This document shows, in pieces, positions 39,293-47,539 of a stretch of DNA of 64,000 nucleotides (positions are counted from its first letter, which is position 1; each line of letters opens with the position of its first letter). Both the position numbers and the translations under genes were made by a program. This DNA comes from Sva-07 sp963828415. GTDB taxonomy: Bacteria > Actinomycetota > Acidimicrobiia > Acidimicrobiales > Ilumatobacteraceae. The notes beneath the pieces were generated by a model. The model searched no databases. It saw only the letters and a list, made by a program, of their open reading frames with translations, and was not told the origin of the DNA. The stretch is from NCBI GenBank assembly GCA_963828415.1, contig CAWHEI010000003.1, positions 372,001 through 436,000 of the forward strand, given 5' to 3'.

Positions 39293-42187
39293 GTGACCGA
39301 GGTCGTCTGTCCGTCGATCGTCGGGCGCGACGGCGAGTGGTCGCAGCTGATGCAACGTCTCGACGACAGCGCGGTCGGTCGTGGCGGGCTCGTCGCGGTG
39401 GTGGGCGAAGTCGGCATCGGCAAGACGCGTCTCGCACGTGATCTTGCCGAACATGCTCGTGCAGGTGGGATGTGGGTGCTGGTCGGTCGGGCGGTCGAGA
39501 TCGGGGCGGCGACGCCGTTCCGAGCATTGTTCGAGGCGCTGTCGGGGTACTTTCGGCAAGACGGGACCGACGCTCATCCGGAGCTGGAACGTCATCGCTC
39601 CACCTTGGCGCTGCTGGTGCCCGAGTGGCGTGTGCCGGGCGAAGAACCGTACCGAGCGTCGCCGATGGAGCTGGCAGAAGCGCTTGTTCGACTCCTCACC
39701 GGCATTGCCGGCGAGACGGGGTGCGTGCTGATCCTGGAGGACCTGCACTGGGGGGACCCGGACACGGCAGCAGTGGTCGAGTACCTCGGCGACAACCTGA
39801 CGAGTACGCGTGTGCTGTGTGTGGTCACGCTGCGTCCCGATGTGGGAACCCCGGCGTTGCGCGTGGTGACCGAGCTCATGGGGCGCCGCAGCGCGCGCCT
39901 GATCGAGTTGCAGCGGTTGACGATCGACGAGACGATGGCCATGGCCCGGCTGTGTCTCGGCGGGCGAGAACTCCCCGCGGACATCGAAGTGCAGGTACGC
40001 GACTTCTCCGATGGCCTGCCGTTCCTCGTCGAGGAGCTGATGGCGTCGGCGGTGGACACGGGCTCGATCGTGCTCGACGCGCAAGGTTGGAGGGTTGCGC
40101 GCGGCGGCGTGCCGTCGGTCCCACCGCGCTTCGTCGAACTGGTCCGCCGGCGCATGGCAGCGCTCCCCGAAGATGCCGCTCGACTGCTGTCTGCAGCGGC
40201 GGTCCTCGGGCCACGGATCGACCCCGGCCTGCTGCGGGTGGTCACCGAACTGTCGGGCGACACGACGATCACTGCCCTGCGACTGGGCATCGATCAGCAG
40301 CTGGTCACCACCGACCCCGCCGACGATCGGCAGTTCGTCTTCCGACACGCGCTCACACGCGACGCGGTGCTCGGCCTGTTGCTGCCAACCGAGCTGATCG
40401 ATGTGTCTCGCCGCGCGTTCGACGCGATCGAGCGCCACCATCCCGACTTCCCGGGCGAGCTGTGCGAGCTGGCGGCCTCGCTCGCCGAAGTGATCGACGA
40501 CCATCTGCGCGCCGCCGAACTCTGGCTGTTGGCCGGCCGGCGAGCGTACGAGACGGGCGCGATGTCGAGCAGCGTACTGATGCTCGAGCGCGCGTGGGCG
40601 GTGACCGACCCGAGCCAAGCCATCTGGCACGCGATCGGCCGAGTGCTCGTCCAGGTGCTGAGAGCGAGCGGTCACGTCGACCAGGCGTTGGAGGTCGGCA
40701 CCCGGCTGCTGGCATCGTCAGCCACACCGTTCGACGAGATGCATGCGCAGCTCGAGCTCGCGCGAGCTGCCACCGCCGCCGGCCGCTGGGACGAAGCCGC
40801 GGCGCACCTCGACTGGGCACTTCGGACCGCTGCGACGACACACGACTCACCGAATGCCCTGATCGACCTCACCGCCGCGGAAATCGCCGTCGGACGCGGC
40901 CGGTTCGCCGATGCCCGCGCCCGCGCCGAGTCGGCGGCACTGCAAGCTGAACTCGACGGTGACCATCGACTCGTCGGCGAGGCATGGCTGGTGATCGGAC
41001 GCTGCGACCGCATGATCGACGGGAGCGACCCGGCTGCCGCGTTCGATCGGGTGATCGCCATCGGCCGTGACCACGGCTTCACCACGCTGGCGCTGCGGGG
41101 CGAAATGGAACGAGCCTCACTCGACTGTTGGAACCTCCTCCCTGTCGACCGGCTCCTGGCGGTGCGCGAACGCGCGTCCGGCGTCGGAGCGCTCGTCGAT
41201 GCCGCGCATCTCGACAACTTTCTCGCATGGACCGCCCGGGATCGATGGCTTCCCGACGATGTGGATGTCGCGGCCGACCGGTGCGCCGAGCTCGCAGGCA
41301 AGCTCCACCTCGACGTGCTCCATGGCATTGCACTCGCGGCCAGTGCTGCAGCCGCAGGCCAGCGCGGCGACCGCGAGCGAATGGAGGCGAAGATCGCCGC
41401 AGCACTCGAGGTGAGCGCCCGACATGCTGATGTCGCGGCCGCATGTGCGATGGCACGCGTGTGCCTCTCGCTCGAGCGCGACGACCTCGCCCAAGTCTCG
41501 TCGGCACTGGATCTGGCCATGGGCCGCTTGGGTGACGCCGCGGCCATCGGCGGACCGGAGCGAGGCCTGTGGACTCTTCTCCGCGTCATCGAGCAACGGG
41601 GCACCCCCACGATGATCGCCGACCTCGAAGCATCGCCGGCGTTCACCCTCGTCGCGAACAAGGCCTACTGCTCGTACGCGCTCGCCGTGATGGCCGGCCG
41701 CGACGGCGATCACCTTGCCGCAGCGGAGTACATGGCCGACGGCGACGGCGCCGTGACGCCGCTCACCTGGTTCCAACACCACGCGCGCCGATTGATCGCC
41801 GAGACGGCACTGGCCGACGAGTGGGGCGACCCCATCTCCTGGCTCCGAGACGCAGTGATCTACTTCGAGCAACACGGACCCAACCAGCTCGCGGCAACGT
41901 GTCGAGCGATGCTCACCAGAGCGGGAGCCGCGGCTCCGCGGCGCCGACGCGAGCCCAGACACGACGTTCCGACCGACCTCCGCGCTGCAGGGATCACCGC
42001 CCGCGAAGTCGAGGTGCTCGAACGACTCGCGGCCGCCGAATCCACGAAGGACATCGCGGCGCAGTTGTTCCTGTCCCCGAAGACCGTCGAGCGCCACATC
42101 TCGAACCTCACCGTGAAGTTGGGCCTCGACGGACGCGTAGCGCTCGTGGCATTCGCCGCTGCCAGAGCGGCCAGGCTCAACCGCTGA
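39293..42187 (+). CDS. LAL-type LuxR family transcriptional regulator (second)
   Basis: This is a large ATP-binding LuxR regulator of about 964 residues. GTG 39293 gives an N-terminus VTEVVCPSIVGRDGEWSQLM, followed by Walker A GEVGIGKT (38-45) and a Walker B-like LILEDLHWGD. A helical TPR-like middle follows, and the C-terminal LuxR helix-turn-helix is GITAREVEVLERLAAAESTK...TVERHISNLTVKLGLDGR. The effector is unknown. It is divergent from the kdp operon, separated by about 300 bases that hold the candidate KdpE box. Whether it affects potassium uptake is not known. It is followed by the small gene at 42312. Confidence 0.88.
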   Translation: MTEVVCPSIVGRDGEWSQLMQRLDDSAVGRGGLVAVVGEVGIGKTRLARDLAEHARAGGMWVLVGRAVEIGAATPFRALFEALSGYFRQDGTDAHPELERHRSTLALLVPEWRVPGEEPYRASPMELAEALVRLLTGIAGETGCVLILEDLHWGDPDTAAVVEYLGDNLTSTRVLCVVTLRPDVGTPALRVVTELMGRRSARLIELQRLTIDETMAMARLCLGGRELPADIEVQVRDFSDGLPFLVEELMASAVDTGSIVLDAQGWRVARGGVPSVPPRFVELVRRRMAALPEDAARLLSAAAVLGPRIDPGLLRVVTELSGDTTITALRLGIDQQLVTTDPADDRQFVFRHALTRDAVLGLLLPTELIDVSRRAFDAIERHHPDFPGELCELAASLAEVIDDHLRAAELWLLAGRRAYETGAMSSSVLMLERAWAVTDPSQAIWHAIGRVLVQVLRASGHVDQALEVGTRLLASSATPFDEMHAQLELARAATAAGRWDEAAAHLDWALRTAATTHDSPNALIDLTAAEIAVGRGRFADARARAESAALQAELDGDHRLVGEAWLVIGRCDRMIDGSDPAAAFDRVIAIGRDHGFTTLALRGEMERASLDCWNLLPVDRLLAVRERASGVGALVDAAHLDNFLAWTARDRWLPDDVDVAADRCAELAGKLHLDVLHGIALAASAAAAGQRGDRERMEAKIAAALEVSARHADVAAACAMARVCLSLERDDLAQVSSALDLAMGRLGDAAAIGGPERGLWTLLRVIEQRGTPTMIADLEASPAFTLVANKAYCSYALAVMAGRDGDHLAAAEYMADGDGAVTPLTWFQHHARRLIAETALADEWGDPISWLRDAVIYFEQHGPNQLAATCRAMLTRAGAAAPRRRREPRHDVPTDLRAAGITAREVEVLERLAAAESTKDIAAQLFLSPKTVERHISNLTVKLGLDGRVALVAFAAARAARLNR

Positions 42188-42311
42188 CAAGTCAATGGGG
42201 GCGGCGATGGGTTCGGATGGGGGATTCCCCGATGCGGCGCACGGAGCCGAAAGCGCACCATGTGATTGCCCGGAAGGACCGGGTGTACGACAGAGCCGAA
42301 AGGTGCCACAC

Positions 42312-42572
42312 ATGCAGTTCATCGCCATCCTCGAGGTCGACGACGTCGACCACTGGTTCGCCTCGGCGGACCGCCCCGCCTTCTTCGAGTCGCGAGGTAT
42401 GAAGGCCACCCCGTTCCGCAACCCGGCCGGCAACGGCACGACGGTCGCCCTCTTGGTGGAGGCACCCGACATGCAGGCGCTGCAGTCCGAACTCGCCACG
42501 CCCGAGGCTGCCGAGACTCAGGTCCGCGACGGCGTACAGGTGGCGAGCATCCGGATGTTTGCTGACGCCTAG
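42312..42572 (+). CDS. Small hypothetical protein
   Basis: This 86-residue protein, starting at ATG 42312 behind AAAGGTG, has no family I recognise. It begins MQFIAILEVDDVDHWFASADR, contains FFESRGMKATPFRNPAGNGTTVALLVEAPD, and ends in a dense acidic/alanine segment. The beta-alpha-beta pattern suggests an antibiotic-monooxygenase-like or ferredoxin-like small fold. It lies 124 bases downstream of the LAL gene in the same direction. Confidence 0.6.
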   Translation: MQFIAILEVDDVDHWFASADRPAFFESRGMKATPFRNPAGNGTTVALLVEAPDMQALQSELATPEAAETQVRDGVQVASIRMFADA

Positions 42573-42862
42573 ACAAAGCGGTCTTCACCGCCAGGAGCCC
42601 ACGTGCGTGACCCAATCCGAGCGCGCTGTCCAGTGTCGACGGACCACGGCAAATGAAACAGGCAGGAGCCCCGCGTCGAACAACGGGTGACCCTGCCTCC
42701 CGCGAGACGGGACCATCTCTGCTCGCGTCAAGGCAACGACGGCGTCGCCGCCGGGATTGTCACATCATCAGATCTCGCGCAAGAGCCGCTGTTGGTCACT
42801 GACGATCGGGCCTTCGAGTGTGATCGTGTGTACAGAAGTGCGCGGGGCCCGAACGACTCATC

Positions 42863-43294
42863 GTGAGATGGGTCGAGGTGGCTCTACGCGATGGCGAGGG
42901 GTTCGATCTGGTCGAGGTCTTCCGAGAGTCGGTCCCGTTCGACCTCGAGCTCGTACCGGCTCTGCCCCGAACCACCCAAGAAATCCTCGACCACGCCGAC
43001 GAACTCGCCGCCCGCTTCGAAACTCACGAGCCCGGCGACGACATCCACGAGGCAACCGAGCTACGTCTCTTCCGAGAAGCGTTCGTTGCCCGCGCCGATG
43101 CAGAACGCGCACTCGGCGAAGCCGTCGTTCGCGCCCGTCACGACGGGCACTCCTGGGCATCGATCGGGGCCATGGTGGGCATCTCGGGCGAAGCAGCACG
43201 CCAGCGATACGGCCAGTCCGTCAACGCCTCGCAGAATCCAAACGACTGCGAATATCGAGCACTGCACAAGCGCCGGACTCGCACGCGTGCGTGA
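42863..43294 (+). CDS. Small helix-turn-helix protein
   Basis: This 143-residue protein starts at GTG 42863. The first third is acidic and leucine-rich. The rest contains a helical region ERALGEAVVRARHDGHSWASIGAMVGISGEAARQRYG (about 81-117) that looks like a helix-turn-helix of the type found in many small actinobacterial regulators, followed by a basic tail. I recognise no named family. The 290 bases before it hold no convincing gene. Confidence 0.6.
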   Translation: MRWVEVALRDGEGFDLVEVFRESVPFDLELVPALPRTTQEILDHADELAARFETHEPGDDIHEATELRLFREAFVARADAERALGEAVVRARHDGHSWASIGAMVGISGEAARQRYGQSVNASQNPNDCEYRALHKRRTRTRA

Positions 43295-43375
43295 GTCCGC
43301 TCCGCGGGATTCTGCGTGTCGAAGTGTGCGGCATCGGTGCGCATCTCCCGCAAGCCGGAGCACAGACTGGCCAGA

Positions 43376-43792
43376 TCAGCCGTCCGCTTCGAATGGGCTG
43401 TGGATCACCACGATGTACCCCTCGGCATCGATCAACGTCGCCTCGTGGTGGTGAGCCAGCGGATTCCAGTGAGGCCTCTCGACGATGGTCGCGCCCGACA
43501 AGTCAGCGCGTTCGAACAGCGCCTCGAACGCAGACCGATCCGATGTCTCGAACCACAGCGACACGCCAGCGCCGCGGACGTCGGACTCGTCCGGCTGAAG
43601 AAATCCGTGCTCGTGGGCATCGAGGCGGTGGAGCTGGAGCACCAAGTTGTCACCAGAGAACAACATCTCGAACTCTTCACCGCCGTGACCCGACATCAAC
43701 CCGAGCGCATCCTGATACCACCGGCTCGCAGCGACAACATCGCCCACCTGCAGCATCGGGCACAGACGCATGGTGGCATCGTAGACTGCCAT
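43376..43792 (-). CDS. Glyoxalase/VOC-family protein
   Basis: This 138-residue protein has the paired beta-alpha-beta-beta-beta pattern of the VOC superfamily. It shows MRLCPMLQVGDVVAASRWYQDALGL, EFEMLFSGDNLVLQLHRLD in the first half and LFERADLSGATIVERPHWNP, then ATLIDAEGYIVVIHSP in the second. The first histidine is in LQLHR, and the last strand is compatible with a glutamate-like position. The start is uncertain: ATG 43792 is used, ATG 43771 is closer to the family N-terminus, and the frame is open to 43831. The enzyme activity is unknown. Confidence 0.78.
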   Translation of the reverse strand: MAVYDATMRLCPMLQVGDVVAASRWYQDALGLMSGHGGEEFEMLFSGDNLVLQLHRLDAHEHGFLQPDESDVRGAGVSLWFETSDRSAFEALFERADLSGATIVERPHWNPLAHHHEATLIDAEGYIVVIHSPFEADG

Positions 43793-44195
43793 CCGACTGC
43801 CCGACTTGCGATCTGAACCAGCGGTGCCCACGACCGCTCGCTGAACCCCGCAACGCCCGGCCGGTCAGGTGTTTACGTGACGCGAGACTGGGTCGGACTG
43901 TCGTGGTTGTTTGGCGGAGTACGGCGTTCGCGTTTTCGGGTGCTCTCAGGCCGCGCCATGGCGGCGATCCACAGCGAGCCGTCTCAGTTGCCGGTCTCAA
44001 CCGGACGATTCCTGCTGAGGGTGATCATGCGGTGGGCTGATCGTGCTCAGAGTCGCACAATGCGCCGCCACTGCAGTGCGGACCGCAGCGTTCTGGGTCG
44101 CGATCATGGGTGGGTGGACCGGAACGCCTCGCTGGTGTCTGGGCGGTCGCGCGCTCGATGTCGTGGGGGTGTTGCGGCCGGTTCGGGTGGTGGTG
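43793..44195. other. Intergenic stretch without a convincing gene
   Basis: About 400 bases with lower codon bias than neighbours. Small frames occur on both strands, but none has a family resemblance or a ribosome-binding site worth reporting. I see no repeat or RNA structure. Confidence 0.5.
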
Positions 44196-44798
44196 TCAGT
44201 CGGGGTGTTCGGCTGCTCGGGTCTGCCACTCGCCGTATGCCTGCTGTTTGAACGCGTCGCTCAGTGTCGATTCCTGGACTTCGTCGATGAGGTCATCGAG
44301 ATCTTCGATGTCGTGGTGTTCGGGGCGCATCGGGGATTTCACGTTGCGTGTCACCACGACCGGGGCGAGCGCGTCGACACCGGTGGCGGCGGCGTGGAGT
44401 CGCACGAACCAGGGCAGTGCGAGTTCGGGCCAGGCGAAGCCGACGAAGTCGACGATGCGGGCCTTCTCGACGAGGTGGGTCATGTCCGGGATCGCCCACC
44501 ACACCGGCCAGTCCACCCCGGCACGGTCGAACTCGCGCTCGATGTCGGTGCCTCTCGGGAACCGGACCTGAGTGGACCACAGGAACGCTCCGCCCTCGAC
44601 GGGTGAGGGATCGACGGTCACCGTGATGCCGTCGCCGCCGTTGAACATCTTGGCGAAGCGTGACGGTTCCTTGGCGGAGAACTCGAGCGTCGTCACCTGA
44701 TACGACGCCGACGCCGACTCGGGAATCGGTTCCGCGAAGGCGATGGCGGCGTCGATGTTCGCTGCGGTGATCTTCACGGGGGATGGGCCCTTGGACAT
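44196..44798 (-). CDS. Hypothetical protein
   Basis: This 200-residue protein has no family I recognise. It begins SKGPSPVKITAANIDAAIAFAEPIP, has tryptophan- and proline-rich segments (VDWPVWWAIPDM, FVGFAWPELALPWF), and ends in an acidic helical tail rich in Asp and Glu. No signal peptide or membrane segment was seen, so it is probably cytoplasmic. It lies downstream of the membrane protein gene at 44841 on the same strand. Confidence 0.65.
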   Translation of the reverse strand: MSKGPSPVKITAANIDAAIAFAEPIPESASASYQVTTLEFSAKEPSRFAKMFNGGDGITVTVDPSPVEGGAFLWSTQVRFPRGTDIEREFDRAGVDWPVWWAIPDMTHLVEKARIVDFVGFAWPELALPWFVRLHAAATGVDALAPVVVTRNVKSPMRPEHHDIEDLDDLIDEVQESTLSDAFKQQAYGEWQTRAAEHPD

Positions 44799-44840
44799 CG
44801 GCGAAATGTACGTCGACGACGATCGACGATCAATGCCTGA

Positions 44841-45689
44841 TCATGCCGTCAGCCAGCGCCGGATCACGTCGGGTCCGCCGGTGCTCGTGCCGACGCCGCG
44901 GCTGCCGTAGGGCAGGCGGAGCCGGGTGCGCGAACCGTCGACCGAGGTGATGGTGATCACGTCGTCGTAGGCGTTGATCTGGCGAGCGGTGCCGTCGGGT
45001 CGCACACTGCGCATCGATACCGCAGCAATGTCGGCCGAGCCCAGTTCGCGGGAGTAGCCGTGGGCGGCGCCGTTGATGTCGACAGGTTGGAGCAGCAGTC
45101 GGTCGTCGGCCAGCAGCACCACTACGGGGACGTCACGCGGCAACCCGAGAACGATGCCGACGGCGCGCCCGTCGACCGGTTCTCCCGGAGCGGCCCGCTC
45201 GGCGAGTTGATCGAGTGTCGTGCGAATCGTCGGGCCGGCATCGGTGGTCCACAGCGGGTATCCGGGGTGGTCCTCGGCGTACGCGGGTGCGACGAGGCGG
45301 TGCGATGTCGGCAGGTCTCGCGCGTCGCAGATCAAGTCGCCGATCCACCACATGGCCGCGCCCACAGCCCCACCTGCGATCGCGACACCGACCGCCAACA
45401 CCACCGACGCGATCGCGATCTCCCCGTACAGCAGCGATGCAATCACCAACGCAACCGCCGCCACGATCCCCGCGCCGGCCGCGACGATGATGAAGTCGTC
45501 GCGTTCGCGCCCGAACCAGCCCGCCACGAAACCGACGCCGGCGAGCGCCACCACGATCGACAGCCCAGCGACGATGAACACCGCCTCATTCGGACTCTCG
45601 GCACCGGACGACGAATGGACCAGTACCCCAACCGCGGCTCCGATGAAGCCGACCACCCCACCGACCATCAGCAGTGTCCGAACCCGCAT
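44841..45689 (-). CDS. Membrane protein with soluble C-terminal domain
   Basis: This 282-residue protein has four hydrophobic segments in its first half (LLMVGGVVGFIGAAVGVLV, AVFIVAGLSIVVALAGVGFVAG, FIIVAAGAGIVAAVALVIASLLYG and IAIASVVLAVGVAIAGGAVGAAMW). A C-terminal beta-rich region of about 130 residues follows, ending in YGSRGVGTSTGGPDVIRRWL. It is probably an actinobacterial membrane protein of unknown function. It stands in a run of three minus-strand hypotheticals (44196-46144). Confidence 0.7.
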   Translation of the reverse strand: MRVRTLLMVGGVVGFIGAAVGVLVHSSSGAESPNEAVFIVAGLSIVVALAGVGFVAGWFGRERDDFIIVAAGAGIVAAVALVIASLLYGEIAIASVVLAVGVAIAGGAVGAAMWWIGDLICDARDLPTSHRLVAPAYAEDHPGYPLWTTDAGPTIRTTLDQLAERAAPGEPVDGRAVGIVLGLPRDVPVVVLLADDRLLLQPVDINGAAHGYSRELGSADIAAVSMRSVRPDGTARQINAYDDVITITSVDGSRTRLRLPYGSRGVGTSTGGPDVIRRWLTA

Positions 45690-45721
45690 CGGCGAAGTCT
45701 GTCAAACCCGGTGCCACCGGT

Positions 45722-46144
45722 TCACGCCGGCGACATCACCGTCACCCGATACGCGATGGTCATCGTGAGGTCACCACCGAACAACCGTCCCTGCACATGG
45801 GGCCACCCGACACCGGGCTGGTCGTCACCGGGGACCAGGGTGCCGATCACCTCGACGATGCCGTAGCGGAACGTGTTCTCCGCACCGGTCGAGATCGGCA
45901 TCCGGGCAACCCACGCCTCGGCCACGACGACAGACCCCTCGATCGGGATCGGTAGCGGATCGGCCACGTAGAAACCCACTGGCGTCCCGTCCGGGTCGCT
46001 CGTCAGAACCCGGAACCGACGTCCACTGTCGGGCGGCACCAGCTCGACAGTCCCGGTGAACATCGTCACCCGGCGCGCCGACCCTTCGGTGGCCGTCACG
46101 TCGTACTGGAGCATCGGCTGGGCTGACGTCGCCACGACCTGCAT
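45722..46144 (-). CDS. Hypothetical beta-rich protein
   Basis: This 140-residue protein, starting at ATG 46144 (an in-frame start at 46171 adds nine residues), has an alternating hydrophobic pattern: MLQYDVTATEGSARRVTMFTGTVELVPPDSGRRFRVL and then FYVADPLPIPIEGSVVVAEAWVARMPI. A later segment is RYGIVEVIGTLVPG. No family was recognised. It is 32 bases upstream of the membrane protein gene. Confidence 0.6.
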   Translation of the reverse strand: MQVVATSAQPMLQYDVTATEGSARRVTMFTGTVELVPPDSGRRFRVLTSDPDGTPVGFYVADPLPIPIEGSVVVAEAWVARMPISTGAENTFRYGIVEVIGTLVPGDDQPGVGWPHVQGRLFGGDLTMTIAYRVTVMSPA

Positions 46145-46261
46145 CAGCCGGATGCTACGACCGACGCCCACCCCCGAACCGCACCCGGCAGAGCTTCGAA
46201 GCGCCCCGGGTTTGATGACTGCTCTCCAGTACGTGTGAGATGCCGAGCGGCGTTCGGACTG

Positions 46262-46493
46262 TCAGCTTGGTTGGAGGTATCGGCGAAGCGCTTCTCGAAT
46301 CACATCCGACGGTGACGTGTGATCCTGCTCGGCACGAAGCAACAGTTGGTCCTTGAGTTCCGGATCGATACCTGGGCCGTAGCGCCATCGCGTGGATCAC
46401 GATTTCGCCGCGCTGGTCGTGAATACCGACAACAGAATCCAGGCAGCCGGGAAGGACGAGCGTGATTCGCGGCGCGAGACTTCGGCCGATACG
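46262..46493 (-). pseudogene. Remnant of a toxin-antitoxin pair (toxin C-terminus and RHH antitoxin)
   Basis: In one frame (46367-46493) RITLVLPGCLDSVVGIHD and then GEIVIHAMALRPRY resemble the C-terminal half of a small toxin. In another frame, just after, a stretch ending at stop 46264 reads GIDPELKDQLLLRAEQDHT, then SPSDVIREALRRYLQPS, which is a typical ribbon-helix-helix antitoxin C-terminus. A stop (46397-46399) lies a few codons upstream of the antitoxin-like frame, so no complete antitoxin can be read. The pieces overlap and cannot form one protein, so both genes appear decayed by a deletion or frameshift. The remaining 400 bases around them (46145-46571) hold nothing else I recognise. 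Confidence 0.5.
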
Positions 46494-46571
46494 TGCGGGC
46501 AATCGAGGGACCCGAGATTGATTCTTGGGCGGCGATATCGAGCACCCAAGAGGCATCCGACGTAGGCGAGC

Positions 46572-47222
46572 TCAGTTCGTCCACGCCGGTCGCAACAGCT
46601 CGCGTAGTTGTGGTGCCAGCCACGTTGGCAGAACTGGCGAGTCCCGTCGAACGATCGTGAGAACCGCTGCATCGACGCGCGGTCGTGGCCGGAACGCTCC
46701 TCGGTCGATGGTCGTGCCCAGGTGAAACTCCCACCACGGTGCCCACGCTGCCGTGCGAAGCGACGCCGGCGGTAGACGGCTGTGTTTCACTGCAACCTCG
46801 CGCTGCACGATCAGGTCGATGCGATCAGGACCACGGTCCGGGGTGTCGAGGAGTCTGGTGAGAATCTCGGTGGTGAGCCCGAACGGCGGGTTCGCGACAA
46901 TCCGAAACGGCGTCCGCGGTAGGCGCAGTCGACGGAGGTCTGCTTCGATGACGCGAGAATTGCCATGCGCGCCCCAACTCTCGACGCTGCGGCGCAGGCG
47001 TCTCGACCAGACTGGATCGCGCTCCACCGCCCACACCTCGACGCCGGCGTCGAGCAGCGGACGCGTGAGCGCACCCGTGCCGGCGCCGAGATCGACGACG
47101 AGTTCGCCAGCGCGAAGGCCGAGCGAACGAATGAACCGTTCGATGACCTGTTGATCAACGAGAAAGTTCTGACCGAATTCGCGACGCCTCGTGTCGCGCT
47201 CGGTTGGGAGTCGCCCGGACAC
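46572..47222 (-). CDS. Erm/KsgA-type rRNA adenine N6-methyltransferase
   Basis: This protein of 216 residues shows FGQNFLVD (16-23), the SAM-binding VDLGAGTGALT (43-53), and the catalytic NPPFG motif typical of Erm/KsgA enzymes. It is shorter than usual KsgA (about 270) and closer to Erm-type 23S rRNA methyltransferases such as Mycobacterium Erm(37), although the C-terminus ends soon after the Rossmann region. Erm enzymes dimethylate or monomethylate A2058 and give MLS (macrolide-lincosamide-streptogramin) resistance. Resistance by this protein is not proven. It starts at GTG 47222 and stands alone, with a decayed TA pair downstream. Confidence 0.82.
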   Translation of the reverse strand: MSGRLPTERDTRRREFGQNFLVDQQVIERFIRSLGLRAGELVVDLGAGTGALTRPLLDAGVEVWAVERDPVWSRRLRRSVESWGAHGNSRVIEADLRRLRLPRTPFRIVANPPFGLTTEILTRLLDTPDRGPDRIDLIVQREVAVKHSRLPPASLRTAAWAPWWEFHLGTTIDRGAFRPRPRVDAAVLTIVRRDSPVLPTWLAPQLRELLRPAWTN

Positions 47223-47539
47223 GGGCCATCACCGTCATCATCATGCCGACACCGTAGCGACCATCCTCGAAACGAAACGCCAACGTTTCAAGTGTGGCTG
47301 CGATCGATGACGGACGGCAGCGGACCCCAAGTTGAGCACAGGGGATGATCTCGCTGTGAGTATCGATTGAGCCGGTCGCCACGTTTGGGCGAATATGCCG
47401 GTGAAGTGCGGCGTCACGCTTGGACCGCGATGTGGTCCTCTCCGGCCGGACGGCGGGATTCTGTGCGGTCGCTATGCGGTGGGTCGACGTCTTCGGTCCT
47501 TCGCGAGGGCCCGACCTCCTGCATGGAAGACTCCTTCGG
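47223..47539. other. Intergenic region between Erm-like and S9 peptidase genes
   Basis: This 317-base divergent stretch presumably contains promoters for both genes. I see no clear repeat, hairpin or open frame with family resemblance. Frames reaching into it are antisense shadows or extensions of the peptidase gene. Confidence 0.5.

Noticed and set aside
42195..42311. Longer N-terminus for the small protein at 42312
   Set aside because: The extension is glycine/proline/cysteine-rich without resemblance, and a ribosome-binding site lies directly before ATG 42312.
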